Shown here in pieces: positions 22,083 through 31,052 of a stretch of 64,000 nt of DNA. Source of the stretch: Schizosaccharomyces osmophilus (taxonomy: Eukaryota > Ascomycota > Schizosaccharomycetes > Schizosaccharomycetales > Schizosaccharomycetaceae). Location of the stretch: NCBI RefSeq assembly GCF_027921745.1, contig NC_079239.1, positions 1,329,501-1,393,500 of the forward strand, given 5' to 3'. The notes below the pieces were generated by a model. That model ran no database searches, was not told where the DNA came from, and saw only the letters and a program-made list of their open reading frames with translations. The translations under genes were made by a program, and so were the position numbers. Within the stretch, counting starts at the first letter, position 1, and every line of letters begins with the position of its first letter.

Positions 22083-22772
22083 ATGGCTCTCGACGAGTTC
22101 TTTTTATCTAAACAGCCCGTGAATGATGAATCAGTTCTACCATGGTTATCCCCCATTTCTGAAGGAATAAGCAGCCCTTCCTTCCAAAATTTTGACTTGC
22201 CTCCTTCCTCTGCGTGCTCTTTCTCATTATCTTCTGTAACTTCTGGCTCTGATAATACTTCCATATTTGATATGGACACGAACGCGAACGATAATTCTTA
22301 TGCCTTGCCAAAATTGCTCTCAAACATGAAAAAAGAAACACCTTTGCAAACCCACGATGTTCCTTCAAAAGGATCTGATGTCCTAACAGCTTCTCTTGTC
22401 ATTGGAAAACTCGGGTACGCAAAGTTGATCCACCAACATCGTAAGCTTTCCTATTCCAGCCAACGTAAGCAAGATCGTGGCCTTATGGCAATGGTCTTAT
22501 CAAGATCTGAAAAGCAAGAAGAACGAGAAAATCACTCTTCGGACGCCAGAGACGCTATCAAGAGTGCTCTTCGAAAGAGACTCCGCCGCCGAGAAGGACG
22601 GGTTCAGAAAGCCCTAAAACCTGCTCCTATCTTGATTTGCTCTAGATGCTCTGCTACTTTTGATCATCAATTCGCTCTTTCCTTGCACGAAAACGATTGT
22701 TTCAATCAAACCAGCTTCAAACTATCTGACTTCTTCGTAAACGACTTATTGGGAACTTCGCTTTTTGAATAA
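22083..22772 (+). CDS. rep2: MBF transcription complex activating subunit Rep2
   Basis: This 229-residue, intronless protein matches the size and layout of S. pombe Rep2 (about 220). The N-terminal half is Ser-rich and acidic (activation region). A basic, helical Arg-rich block follows (about 165-195, KSALRKRLRRREGRVQKAL), then the C-terminal single zinc-finger-like motif CSRCSATFDHQFALSLHENDC, and an acidic-hydrophobic tail LSDFFVNDLLGTSLF. Rep2 binds the Res2 side of MBF and activates G1/S genes. The first in-frame ATG is at 22083; earlier codons in the frame lack ATG. Its place between cox7/cay1 and mrpl35 agrees with the S. pombe order I recall. The assignment rests on the Rep1/Rep2-type finger plus synteny. 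Confidence 0.88.
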   Translation: MALDEFFLSKQPVNDESVLPWLSPISEGISSPSFQNFDLPPSSACSFSLSSVTSGSDNTSIFDMDTNANDNSYALPKLLSNMKKETPLQTHDVPSKGSDVLTASLVIGKLGYAKLIHQHRKLSYSSQRKQDRGLMAMVLSRSEKQEERENHSSDARDAIKSALRKRLRRREGRVQKALKPAPILICSRCSATFDHQFALSLHENDCFNQTSFKLSDFFVNDLLGTSLFE

Positions 22773-23193
22773 AAATAATGCTATCGTCGCCAATTGCGCA
22801 CATGAAGCTTGAGCCTTTGCAAAGGGCATATGGTACATTCTCTGCATTGTGCCTTGCAAGGTTTTCTAGTTTTGGAATTTGAATATTCGCTCCATAATGA
22901 TTTACAAATCAACTTCAGTCTACACAATGCTTACCTAGTTATGAAAGTATTATTCGCTCTTTTTTATAAAAATTTCAAACAAAAATTTTAGTTCATATTG
23001 GTGAAAAATAATAATCTTTTCGGTCACATAATTACTAAGAGGATTGCACAACAGAGTAGTCAAAAAAGATGCGGAAAATTTGATTGTACATGAGAAGAGA
23101 AGTAAATTATATTACAATAGGCCATCATTAGATGCAATAAAGTAGAAGGAAGTCTGTACTAAGGACCTAAATCCATGTAGGGAAATACGATTT
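22773..23193. other. Convergent spacer between rep2 and mrpl35
   Basis: A 421-bp AT-rich spacer that holds the 3' ends of both flanking genes. Nothing else seen. Confidence 0.6.
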
Positions 23194-24120
23194 TTAGGGG
23201 AAATCTTGCTTTACCTCAAAAGGAATATAATTATCCACATTTGGATGTTCCGAAAGGAACTTTTCAGTGCCCTCATCAAATTGGCTTCTAAACAAGTGGG
23301 AGCCAACAGGTGTTAAGGAGTATTGAGCGCAGATGTCACGGATGTTCACGTTTTCCTTTTGTATCTTACTTAAATCCAGCTCAACTAATGGGCTTTGTTG
23401 TTGCAAAACCAAAGTCACAATACGATGCTTGTCTTCTCCTTTGTGCACAATGGGAGGGGAATATGGTATCAAACAGTTGGATGGTCGTATAGTAGAACGA
23501 TCGGAAGCCTTGATAGGTACGTTGGAAGCTAACCATAAGCAGGATGTCTGAAATTGGTTGGTTTCGTAATTCGGCACATCTAGGTCTAGCGTGGCTATGG
23601 TGTAACTATGTTCTTCGGTATTGAATGGAAGAACCTGGAGCAATGGTTCAGAACATGCTTGCTCAGCTGGTATAATTGAACCAGGGACGACATCGGTTGC
23701 CTCCTGTTTTGAAAACTTCAAATGAACGTCTACAGTAGGCTGAAACGATGTAAGTCCTAAATCCTTTATAACCTTCATTTGCTCGAGTCTTTGAAGAAGT
23801 AGCAATTTGTCATGGCTTTCCCACTTTTGTTTCAACAAGTGAAGGAACACTGGACGTGAGTAGTCGTATTCACCATCATAAAACTTGGATCGAACACTTG
23901 GAAGATTTATTTCGGATAGAATTCTTAGCATGTTAACACGAGCAGTTTCCTTGCCTTCGGAGCTAGCTAATGCTTGCTTTAATTCTTTACGCTTTTTCCC
24001 AGAGTATTCTTCAACGACTGCCGTTGCGAGCCGATATGCATCATCTTGGGCTTTCTTATAGACATTCCTTATAGGAAGAACTCTTGGAACTGCATTTTTA
24101 AAAGTCCAAACCCGCTGCAT
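23194..24120 (-). CDS. mrpl35: Mitochondrial large-subunit ribosomal protein mL38 (Mrpl35)
   Basis: The 308-residue product has a short basic N-terminus typical of a mitochondrial presequence (MQRVWTFKNAVPRVLPIRN), a helical region, and a C-terminal phosphatidylethanolamine-binding-protein-like fold (about 150-290) with TLDLDVPNYETN and CLWLASNVPI in place of the PEBP DPDxP...W segments, plus SPPIVHKGEDKHRIVTLVLQQ. This is the layout of mL38/yeast Mrpl35, located on the central protuberance of the mitoribosome. Single exon, ATG at 24120. Convergent with rep2. PEBP-like ligand binding is not implied. Confidence 0.88.
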   Translation of the reverse strand: MQRVWTFKNAVPRVLPIRNVYKKAQDDAYRLATAVVEEYSGKKRKELKQALASSEGKETARVNMLRILSEINLPSVRSKFYDGEYDYSRPVFLHLLKQKWESHDKLLLLQRLEQMKVIKDLGLTSFQPTVDVHLKFSKQEATDVVPGSIIPAEQACSEPLLQVLPFNTEEHSYTIATLDLDVPNYETNQFQTSCLWLASNVPIKASDRSTIRPSNCLIPYSPPIVHKGEDKHRIVTLVLQQQSPLVELDLSKIQKENVNIRDICAQYSLTPVGSHLFRSQFDEGTEKFLSEHPNVDNYIPFEVKQDFP

Positions 24121-26136
24121 TCTATATGGCTTAAGTCCTTCAAAATGTTGGTGTTTGTTCTTGTCTTAAACCTCACCAGGTTACAACTGAAGGATGTTAC
24201 CTTACAAGTGAATATTTCTGCACAAAGTAAACGAGTGGGATCATTAAATGAATTGGTTCCTAAAGAAGCTACAGATTTCTTCAGTCCTCTTAAGATTGCC
24301 TCGTGGTATATTCCAAATAAAAACCAACTATCTCCAGCGGCGTCGAATAGAGCAGTACTAGAGTCCAAATAGACGGCAATGAATCCACCTTAAAACGGCT
24401 TAGAAAATGAACTTTTAAGTGTACAAAGATAAAATTTGCAATCCTATGAACTGAGGTTTCAACAATTGCAAAAAATTCTCAAGTATTGTCTAAGGATATT
24501 CTATAATCCGATAAACTGTTTACATTAGATTAATACAACACAAAGTCTACTACAATCATATAGGAAATCAGCTCTTTAGTTAATGATAACTTCTTATAAA
24601 ACTGTTGGGAGAATAGAAAATTCGATTAAGCAAGCAGAATCCTCACCAGGTAGAGTCAGAGTATAATAAAGCTCGTACATAGGAATCTATTGACTGTATA
24701 AAGTATCATCATCGTGTTTATAAAGCCGGATTCATTTTAAATTTTAAGCATGCCTTGATTTCATGATAAACACTGTTTAACTAAAATACTCAATGAAAAC
24801 AAGCCTGCAAAATAAATAAATAAAACGTAGAATGTAACTAAAATATCCCCTAGAAAGATCGGATAGAGCTCTTTCTAGGCAATAAAATCTATTAAAAATG
24901 GTTAAAAAAAATAGAATTAGGAAGTAATTTCTTTTGTTTTCAAAAATCGTTGTCGGCTTGCTTTTGGTATCACGGAGAAACTTGTCACAATCAACAATCC
25001 CAGTGTAGTTTCACTGATTATAATAAAAAAATAACAAATTTAATGAAAGAATTGGTAAAAACATTCCTCTATTCGAATGAATATGAATGTTTTCTGTTTG
25101 AAATTATCCTGAATGTTTACATGCTCCACATTGCCTTTAAACTTGACGATATGATTCTGGGGTAAAGACTATACCGGCCTATCAATATCTAGTAATAAAA
25201 TCGCACCCACATGACTTAGTTATATAAGTAAACATAGAAAATATGCGACAATCATAAAGAAAGAAAATCGGTGATTCTTTTCATTTCATTGGAATTTTTT
25301 GTTAAGATATTCGTAACTGCGATTTATAATTTCTCATTGAACCGTTATAAGTTTTTTGGGGAGAAGGCTTACTCCTGTTTTTGGGTTTGATTAAACTTTC
25401 TGACTGTTTGTTTACAGATACATGACGCAAGCCACTGTCATTGATTTCACTATATAAACAACTGTTTACTGGTTTTTGATTTACCAAAAACAACATCATT
25501 CTCAATTGAATCTACGTACTTATTTTGTAATTTTCGCGGTTGGATACAGGGGCTGTTCTTATTGAACTGTTTGCGATTTGAAAAATAGTTTAAAAATATT
25601 TTGTGGATATCACCAATAACTGTGACTCCATATTATCTATACTTCGTTCGGCGTTTTAGGCTTCGCTGTCGCCTTTAATACTCGCTCTATCCTCCTAACT
25701 GTGTGGAATTGGTCTGACACTAAGTAGGCGAATCAATTGAAAAAGGCTCCACAGTATATTTATCCATTTATTATATAATTATCCTCTTTCTTCAATTCTT
25801 CTTCTTAGATTTCCTTTGTTCCGCAGTACTTTGTTTGCTTTCTTACCTCTTCTTTGTTTGTTTACGTTTAGACAAAAGAAAGCCCAAGTTAGCCTGCCTT
25901 TCCTGCTTATGAGAACATAATTCCTTCTTTTTAGGACTCATCAACCTTTAATTTCCCCCTGTGTATATTTTCTGGCAATCGGTGGCTGTTTTTCTAACTT
26001 TCATTAAGGCTGCTTCAACAGTTTTGCCTTCAAAAGCAATCAGTGCTTCCAAAAAAAGAAACTCCAGTCTCTTTTGCTTTCTTGTTTATATTTTTTGATT
26101 TTTTGTATAAAGTTTTTATTTTTTTTTACGATTCCG
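24121..26136. other. mrpl35-atf21 divergent intergenic region
   Basis: A 2.0-kb AT-rich spacer. It carries a 75-codon plus-strand frame at 24145-24372 that begins 25 bp from the mrpl35 start and is probably not a gene, and a cluster of Ste11/Mei4-type motifs toward atf21 (listed separately). The last 350 bp are T-rich and likely the atf21 leader. Confidence 0.55.
25409..25865. promoter_or_regulatory. atf21: Mei4 (FLEX) and Ste11 (TR-box) type sites upstream of atf21
   Basis: TGTTTAC (reverse complement of GTAAACA) occurs at 25409-25415, 25463-25469 and 25859-25865, with another GTAAACA at 25228-25234. TTCTTTGTTT, an exact Ste11 TR-box, lies at 25850-25859 and shares its last base with the third site. 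The sites are 270-730 bp upstream of the atf21 ATG. Atf21 is a meiotic factor in S. pombe, so meiotic control is plausible. Confidence 0.5.
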
Positions 26137-27171
26137 ATGGATTTTGCAAATATGTATCTGGGCTTTGATAATTTGGGCAGTGAAAGTTTTCATCCAACGA
26201 ATTCATCTGTCCATCATAACAATAATCAGTTCCCTTTTCATCCTTCCATGTCAGAACCAGGCCCGCCTGACATGACAGCGAAGGCTCCCGTTGTTACTGG
26301 TGATTTGGGGATGTACGATATGAATGGAATCTCGCTACAAGCCATGAAAGCGAAGGAACAATTCCAAATGAGAACACCAAACAAGTATATTCCTATTGTT
26401 CGTGATGAAACCTTATCCTCCTATCAACGCTCTGGTATGTTATCGCCAGGTGCAAAAATCCCCGAGACAGTTAGTCTTTCAGATGTCTCAAAAGCTGAAC
26501 ATTATGGAGAAGCAACCCCTTTACGATCTGAGAATGTCGCTCCTTCAATGATGGGCATGTCTCCCTCCCAAATGCCTTTGGATCCTTCACTTGGGTTAAA
26601 GAGTTTTCAGCGTGCCCCTTCCAAAGCCTTTTCATTCGACAATGGAAAAAACACTCCCTATCAACTAATTCCAGACGATTCTTCCCATTTAGAGCCCTAC
26701 TCTGTACATTCTCCTAGCTATCATGAGTCTGCGTCTGTACAATCGTCTTTTTCCAATCCCACAACCCCTCAAAAGCAAAAGGCTTTAACTCCTAATAGTT
26801 CAGATTATGGTTCACCTAAACAGGACCTAGGAAGCATTTCTGAGACGAAACGATCGTCTCGTATGCGCCATAGTATAACTTCTTTAGAAGGCGATGGTAC
26901 TGGCAAGAGAAAGCGGTTTTTGGAAAGAAATAGGATTGCTGCATCTAAATGTAGACAGAAAAAAAAGCTTTGGACCAAAGACTTGGAAAACTCTGCTAGA
27001 ATTGCCTGTGAGCAATCAAAAGCCCTGAGATCTTTGGTCGCTCAATTACGAGAAGAAGTTTTATGTTTGAAGAACCAATTGCTAGCCCATCAAGATTGTG
27101 GATGCGAAGGCATAAGACAGTATCTTTCTTCAGAGGCGATGGGCATCATGTCAGCTCTTCAAAAACACTGA
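26137..27171 (+). CDS. atf21: bZIP transcription factor Atf21 (ATF/CREB type)
   Basis: This 344-residue, intronless protein has a Ser/Pro-rich N-terminal region and a C-terminal bZIP at about 272-335. The basic region KRKRFLERNRIAASKCRQKKK is of ATF/CREB type (NxxAAxxCR), and the leucine zipper runs through LENSARIACEQSKALRSLVAQL with further heptad Leu. Length fits S. pombe Atf21 (about 355). Fission-yeast Atf21 is a meiotic ATF that can pair with Atf31. The real start is the ATG at 26137; the frame upstream lacks ATG. The tail has a Cys pair (DCGCEG). Confidence 0.92.
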   Translation: MDFANMYLGFDNLGSESFHPTNSSVHHNNNQFPFHPSMSEPGPPDMTAKAPVVTGDLGMYDMNGISLQAMKAKEQFQMRTPNKYIPIVRDETLSSYQRSGMLSPGAKIPETVSLSDVSKAEHYGEATPLRSENVAPSMMGMSPSQMPLDPSLGLKSFQRAPSKAFSFDNGKNTPYQLIPDDSSHLEPYSVHSPSYHESASVQSSFSNPTTPQKQKALTPNSSDYGSPKQDLGSISETKRSSRMRHSITSLEGDGTGKRKRFLERNRIAASKCRQKKKLWTKDLENSARIACEQSKALRSLVAQLREEVLCLKNQLLAHQDCGCEGIRQYLSSEAMGIMSALQKH

Positions 27172-27676
27172 GTATAAAATCTCTTTTGCCAACCAGAACA
27201 AGGTATGTTGTTGTTTCATGAAATCATCTTTTTAGATACAATCGCTTCAAAATTTCATGTTTTTAACGGCGCCGATATTACTTATCAAAAACCCTTTCTT
27301 GCTGCATCGTTTTAATACTTATCCGTCCGAGTTAATCTTTGCGTTCGTTATTCTTTTGCCTGTTTCTCATGTAAAAGCACAAACTACATGTGTACTACGA
27401 GATCATTAATAATTCTTTCTAATAATAGTCTCAGTTAATTTCTTTTTTTCTTTTATACAAATTCTTGCTTTTCCATACATCAGCAAAGTGTTTCCATCCG
27501 CATGATTGTTATGTAGCTATATGCTGGGCTTGTTCTTCATGTTTATCACAAAACTGTTTTGCATAGTATCGCACAAGTCGTTAAACCAAAACACCATTTC
27601 CATACCAGTTTCAAGGATTAAAAGTAATTAGCTAATCAGTCTTTCTTTTTTCTTGTTTTTGTTTATTATTTAAAGG
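27172..27676. other. atf21-ceg1 spacer
   Basis: A 505-bp spacer between two plus-strand genes. T-rich before ceg1. Nothing further seen. Confidence 0.6.
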
Positions 27677-28894
27677 ATGCCGCCGTCAAATGTTTCAGAT
27701 CATGAGGCACCTCCCATTCCAGGAACCTTGGTCTCTAGGGAACGGTCGCAGGTTATAAAAAGTCGATTGGCTAGACTTTTGGGAACCAATAAAGCCTTTC
27801 CAGGCTCTCAGCCTGTTTCGTTCGCTCATAAACATCTACAAACTCTGAAAGAAAAAGATTATTATGTGTGCGAAAAGAGTGATGGTATCCGATTTTTGAT
27901 GTACATGACCAAGGACCCTTCACGACCTGATAGACCGACTGTTTACTTAATAGACAGACACCCGAATTATTATCACATTTCGAATTTAATATACCCCATA
28001 CCTACAGATGTATCCGGGAAAGCAATGCACACGGAAACCGTGTTGGATGGAGAGTTAATCTTAGAGCGATTTCCAGATGGGAAGAAGCAACTTAAGTTTC
28101 TCGTATTCGATTGTTTAGCTTGTGATGGAAAACTTTATATGAATCGTCCTTTGGATAAACGAATTGGGGTATTCATGGTAAACATCATTATTCCACTTCG
28201 GCAGTTCATGGAGAAATTCCCAAAATCAGTGAGTACGTTTCCCTTTATAACGGAGGGGAAGAAAATGGAGAGATCATATGGAATAGAAATGCTATTTCGG
28301 GATATCATTCCGAGCCTTCATCATGGAAATGATGGTCTCATTTTTACTTGTGTTGAAACACCCTACATCACAGGGACGGATCATAATCTTTTGAAATGGA
28401 AACCGAAGACCATTAATACTTTGGATTTTATGTTAGGGCTGGAATTCACCGAAGCTGATGAACAAGGGAATGTCAATTTTGACTCGATGCCTCAATTCCA
28501 TCTGGGCGTTTACCATGGTCGGAATTCTTATTCGCATTTTGCAGATATGTATGTGGATGAGGAAGAATGGGAAAAGCTTAAAAGTTTTAATACGCCGCTT
28601 CAAGATCGGGTTATCGAATGCAGCTTGGATGAAGAAAACCAATGGAGATTTTTGAGGTTTCGGGATGACAAAAGTGAAGCCAATCATATATCTACAGTGG
28701 AAAGTGTTTTAAAGAGTATTGAAGATGCTGTTTCTGAAGAAGATCTTCTTCATGAAGCATATGCAATCAAACATGCGTATAATCAACGACATCCGAAACC
28801 ACCGAGCAATGAGAAGAAACGGAAAGCGCAGGAGGAGCCTGTACAGAATGAAAAAGTTAAATCTGAGAGAAAAGAAACTGTTTCCGATGCTTAG
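27677..28894 (+). CDS. ceg1: mRNA capping guanylyltransferase alpha subunit
   Basis: The 405-residue intronless protein is the GTP:mRNA guanylyltransferase that adds the cap GMP to nascent transcripts in the nucleus. All nucleotidyltransferase motifs are visible: I KSDG with the GMP-accepting Lys67, III LDGELILE (about 139), IIIa LVFDCLACDG, IV DGLIFT (about 220), V LLKWKP (about 240) and VI in RFRDDKSEANH (about 330). The first ~240 residues form the nucleotidyltransferase domain, then comes the OB fold. The C-terminus is Lys/Glu-rich. Lys67 sits at the same number I recall for the S. pombe enzyme. Confidence 0.97.
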   Translation: MPPSNVSDHEAPPIPGTLVSRERSQVIKSRLARLLGTNKAFPGSQPVSFAHKHLQTLKEKDYYVCEKSDGIRFLMYMTKDPSRPDRPTVYLIDRHPNYYHISNLIYPIPTDVSGKAMHTETVLDGELILERFPDGKKQLKFLVFDCLACDGKLYMNRPLDKRIGVFMVNIIIPLRQFMEKFPKSVSTFPFITEGKKMERSYGIEMLFRDIIPSLHHGNDGLIFTCVETPYITGTDHNLLKWKPKTINTLDFMLGLEFTEADEQGNVNFDSMPQFHLGVYHGRNSYSHFADMYVDEEEWEKLKSFNTPLQDRVIECSLDEENQWRFLRFRDDKSEANHISTVESVLKSIEDAVSEEDLLHEAYAIKHAYNQRHPKPPSNEKKRKAQEEPVQNEKVKSERKETVSDA

Positions 28895-29245
28895 ACAAAT
28901 ACTTTCTTGAAAAAAAAGTACGAACATAAAATGATTGAGACCTTATTTTTTTTTCAACAAGTCGTTTAACTAAAATTGAAGCCCTTTTATTTCTTTTTTG
29001 ATATTTACTTCTTACCATTGCATTGTGAATTACAATTTCTTTAGGATCGTTCTTTACAGAGTTTATTTATTACCGCGAATGTTTCTTTTTCTATTGAGTT
29101 TCGTTATATCGTTTACGAGGTTTAGCAGCGACTGAAAAACCGTCGACTCGCAAAAACAGTCACGTTTACACTGGAAAACTAGTCCGGTCGACATTCAGGC
29201 TTAGTACACGTACCATACAAAGTATCAGGAGCTTGGACGGTTAAA
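28895..29245 (+). promoter_or_regulatory. ceg1-rpl8 spacer and rpl8 promoter
   Basis: A 351-bp spacer holding the 3' end of ceg1 and the promoter of rpl8, including a HomolD box. No gene was seen. Confidence 0.6.
29157..29164 (+). promoter_or_regulatory. rpl8: HomolD box of rpl8
   Basis: CAGTCACG ends 81 bp before the rpl8 ATG. HomolD (CAGTCAC[A/G]) replaces TATA in fission-yeast ribosomal-protein genes and sets the start site about 50 bp downstream. I saw no HomolE upstream of it. Confidence 0.85.
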
Positions 29246-30007
29246 ATGGGTCGCGTTATTAGAGCACAAAGAAAGAGCGGAGGAATTTTCCAAGCTCACA
29301 CTCGCCTTCGTAAAGGAGCCGCTCAGCTCCGTACTTTGGACTTTGCTGAGCGTCACGGATACATTCGTGGTGTTGTTCAAAAGATCATTCATGACCCTGG
29401 TCGTGGTGCTCCTTTGGCTAGAGTTGCTTTCCGCAACCCTTACCACTACCGTACTGATGTTGAGACCTTCGTTGCTACTGAAGGTATGTACACTGGTCAA
29501 TTCATCTACTGTGGTAAGAACGCTGCTTTAACCGTTGGTAATGTCTTGCCCGTTGGTGAGATGCCTGAAGGTACCATTGCCTCCAATGTCGAAGAAAAGT
29601 CTGGTGACCGTGGTGCTTTGGGACGTTCTTCCGGTAACTACGTTATCATTGTTGGCCACGACATTGACACTGGTAAGACCCGTGTAAAATTGCCCTCTGG
29701 TTCCAAGAAGGTTGTCCCTTCTGCCGCTCGTGGTGTCGTCGGCATCATTGCCGGTGGTGGTCGTGTCGACAAGCCCTTGCTTAAGGCTGGTCGTGCTTAT
29801 CACAAGTACAAGGTCAAGCGCAACTGCTGGCCCAAGACTCGTGGTGTTGCTATGAATCCCGTCGATCACCCTCATGGTGGTGGTAACCATCAACACGTTG
29901 GTCACTCTACCACTGTTCCTCGTGGATCCGTTCCCGGTCAAAAGGCTGGTCTTATTGCTGCCCGCAGAAGTGGTCTCTTGCGTGGTGCTGCAGCTGTCGA
30001 AAACTAA
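29246..30007 (+). CDS. rpl8: 60S ribosomal protein L8 (uL2)
   Basis: This 253-residue intronless protein is identical in length to S. pombe L8. It shows the uL2 hallmark [19 protein letters not shown] (about 205-225), whose His lies at the peptidyl-transferase centre, and the N-terminal [13 protein letters not shown]. It is a cytosolic large-subunit protein. Codon use is extremely biased (GGT, GTC/GTT, CGT, AAG), as expected for a ribosomal protein. S. pombe has several rpl8 copies; this position corresponds to the copy in the ceg1 neighbourhood. Confidence 0.98.
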   Translation: MGRVIRAQRKSGGIFQAHTRLRKGAAQLRTLDFAERHGYIRGVVQKIIHDPGRGAPLARVAFRNPYHYRTDVETFVATEGMYTGQFIYCGKNAALTVGNVLPVGEMPEGTIASNVEEKSGDRGALGRSSGNYVIIVGHDIDTGKTRVKLPSGSKKVVPSAARGVVGIIAGGGRVDKPLLKAGRAYHKYKVKRNCWPKTRGVAMNPVDHPHGGGNHQHVGHSTTVPRGSVPGQKAGLIAARRSGLLRGAAAVEN

Positions 30008-31052
30008 GCTTCTTTGTCTAATCGTTTCAAAATGCTCGCTATCCAAGCTACCTTTGTTTTGGGTTATGTAATGTTTATAAAAAAGTAATACAATGATGGC
30101 TGTCTTTTCATGTGTTATGAAGACTTGAAATATCACTTAGGCAATGTAGTAGGAACAAGTCTTGTATGCGTTGGATGGTACAAGAACATAACATGTAGTA
30201 TTAAGTAGTGTGTTTTCTATCCATATAAAAACCTAGACTTCCTCTTGACCTTGGCATGCCTTCCCTGAAAGACATATAAAATTGCAGAAACATTGTTACC
30301 CATTATGTATATGGTAAAGGCGTTGCGTCGTATCGCCTTTTCTTCAAACAGGCCTTTTGGTTCATTTCATTCCCGTGATTCTTTGACCTTGTATGGCAGA
30401 TAGGCATATCCAGAAAGTACTCAGTCGCTGGATTTCCGATGGTTTTTTAAAAAAAAGTGAACATACACTATGAAATGATGTTTCTAGGTTTGGCCGTCAG
30501 TCCCCTTTTCACTTAGTTCCCTATACCTGGTCTTTCTCTACGAGATATGATACAATTCCTACTATCCGTTGCCTGTTTTTGGAACAGTTCTATCAAGGTC
30601 ACCAAATAGTTCATGTTTACTGTACCTATTTACGAACATTCTCACAGTGCTTTACTCGCACCCTCTGAAAAAAAGAAAGGAAAAAAAAAAAAAAAAAAAA
30701 AAAAGGAAAAAAAAATCGATTCTATGAAATCCCAACTCTTAAACCTCGGTCGGTACGTTTGGGTAGAAAGCCATCTCTAAATAGTTGCACACTTAGCGAT
30801 CACCTGCTTCTCAGAAACTACCGAGATAAAGGAGTCATTCGTCTCGATCAAGATTGTTTGTTTAAGTTTCCCAAACACCAAACGGTAATATTATATATAA
30901 TCACTTAGTTCACATCCTAGGGAAGAGTCAGTGACATCACGCAACATTGAAGTAAGTGAAATTAGAAGTTAACTAGTACATACAACTTTTCAATTCAATA
31001 CGGTATTCATAACAAGTCAAAATCGTTGGTTTAAGCTTACCGTTTTTTCAAA
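30008..31052. other. rpl8 to OSBP-gene intergenic region
   Basis: A 1.05-kb spacer with a run of 24 A at 30681-30704. A 32-codon plus-strand frame at 30303-30401 (basic, Ser-rich, presequence-like) has no continuation I could find. Nothing else is supported. Confidence 0.55.

Noticed and set aside
24145-24372. 75-codon plus-strand frame beside mrpl35 with an IASWYIPNKN segment resembling alpha/beta-hydrolase starts
   Set aside because: It begins 25 bp from the mrpl35 start, ends abruptly without a fold, and the opposite strand is equally open. Could be a remnant, but unsupported.
30303-30401. 32-codon frame resembling a mitochondrial presequence (MVKALRRIAFSSNRPFGSFH)
   Set aside because: No in-frame continuation or splice site joining it to a mature protein was found.
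30681-30704. A24 run as evidence of a retrotransposed sequence
   Set aside because: No target-site duplication, coding remnant or gene-like sequence precedes it; simple homopolymer.
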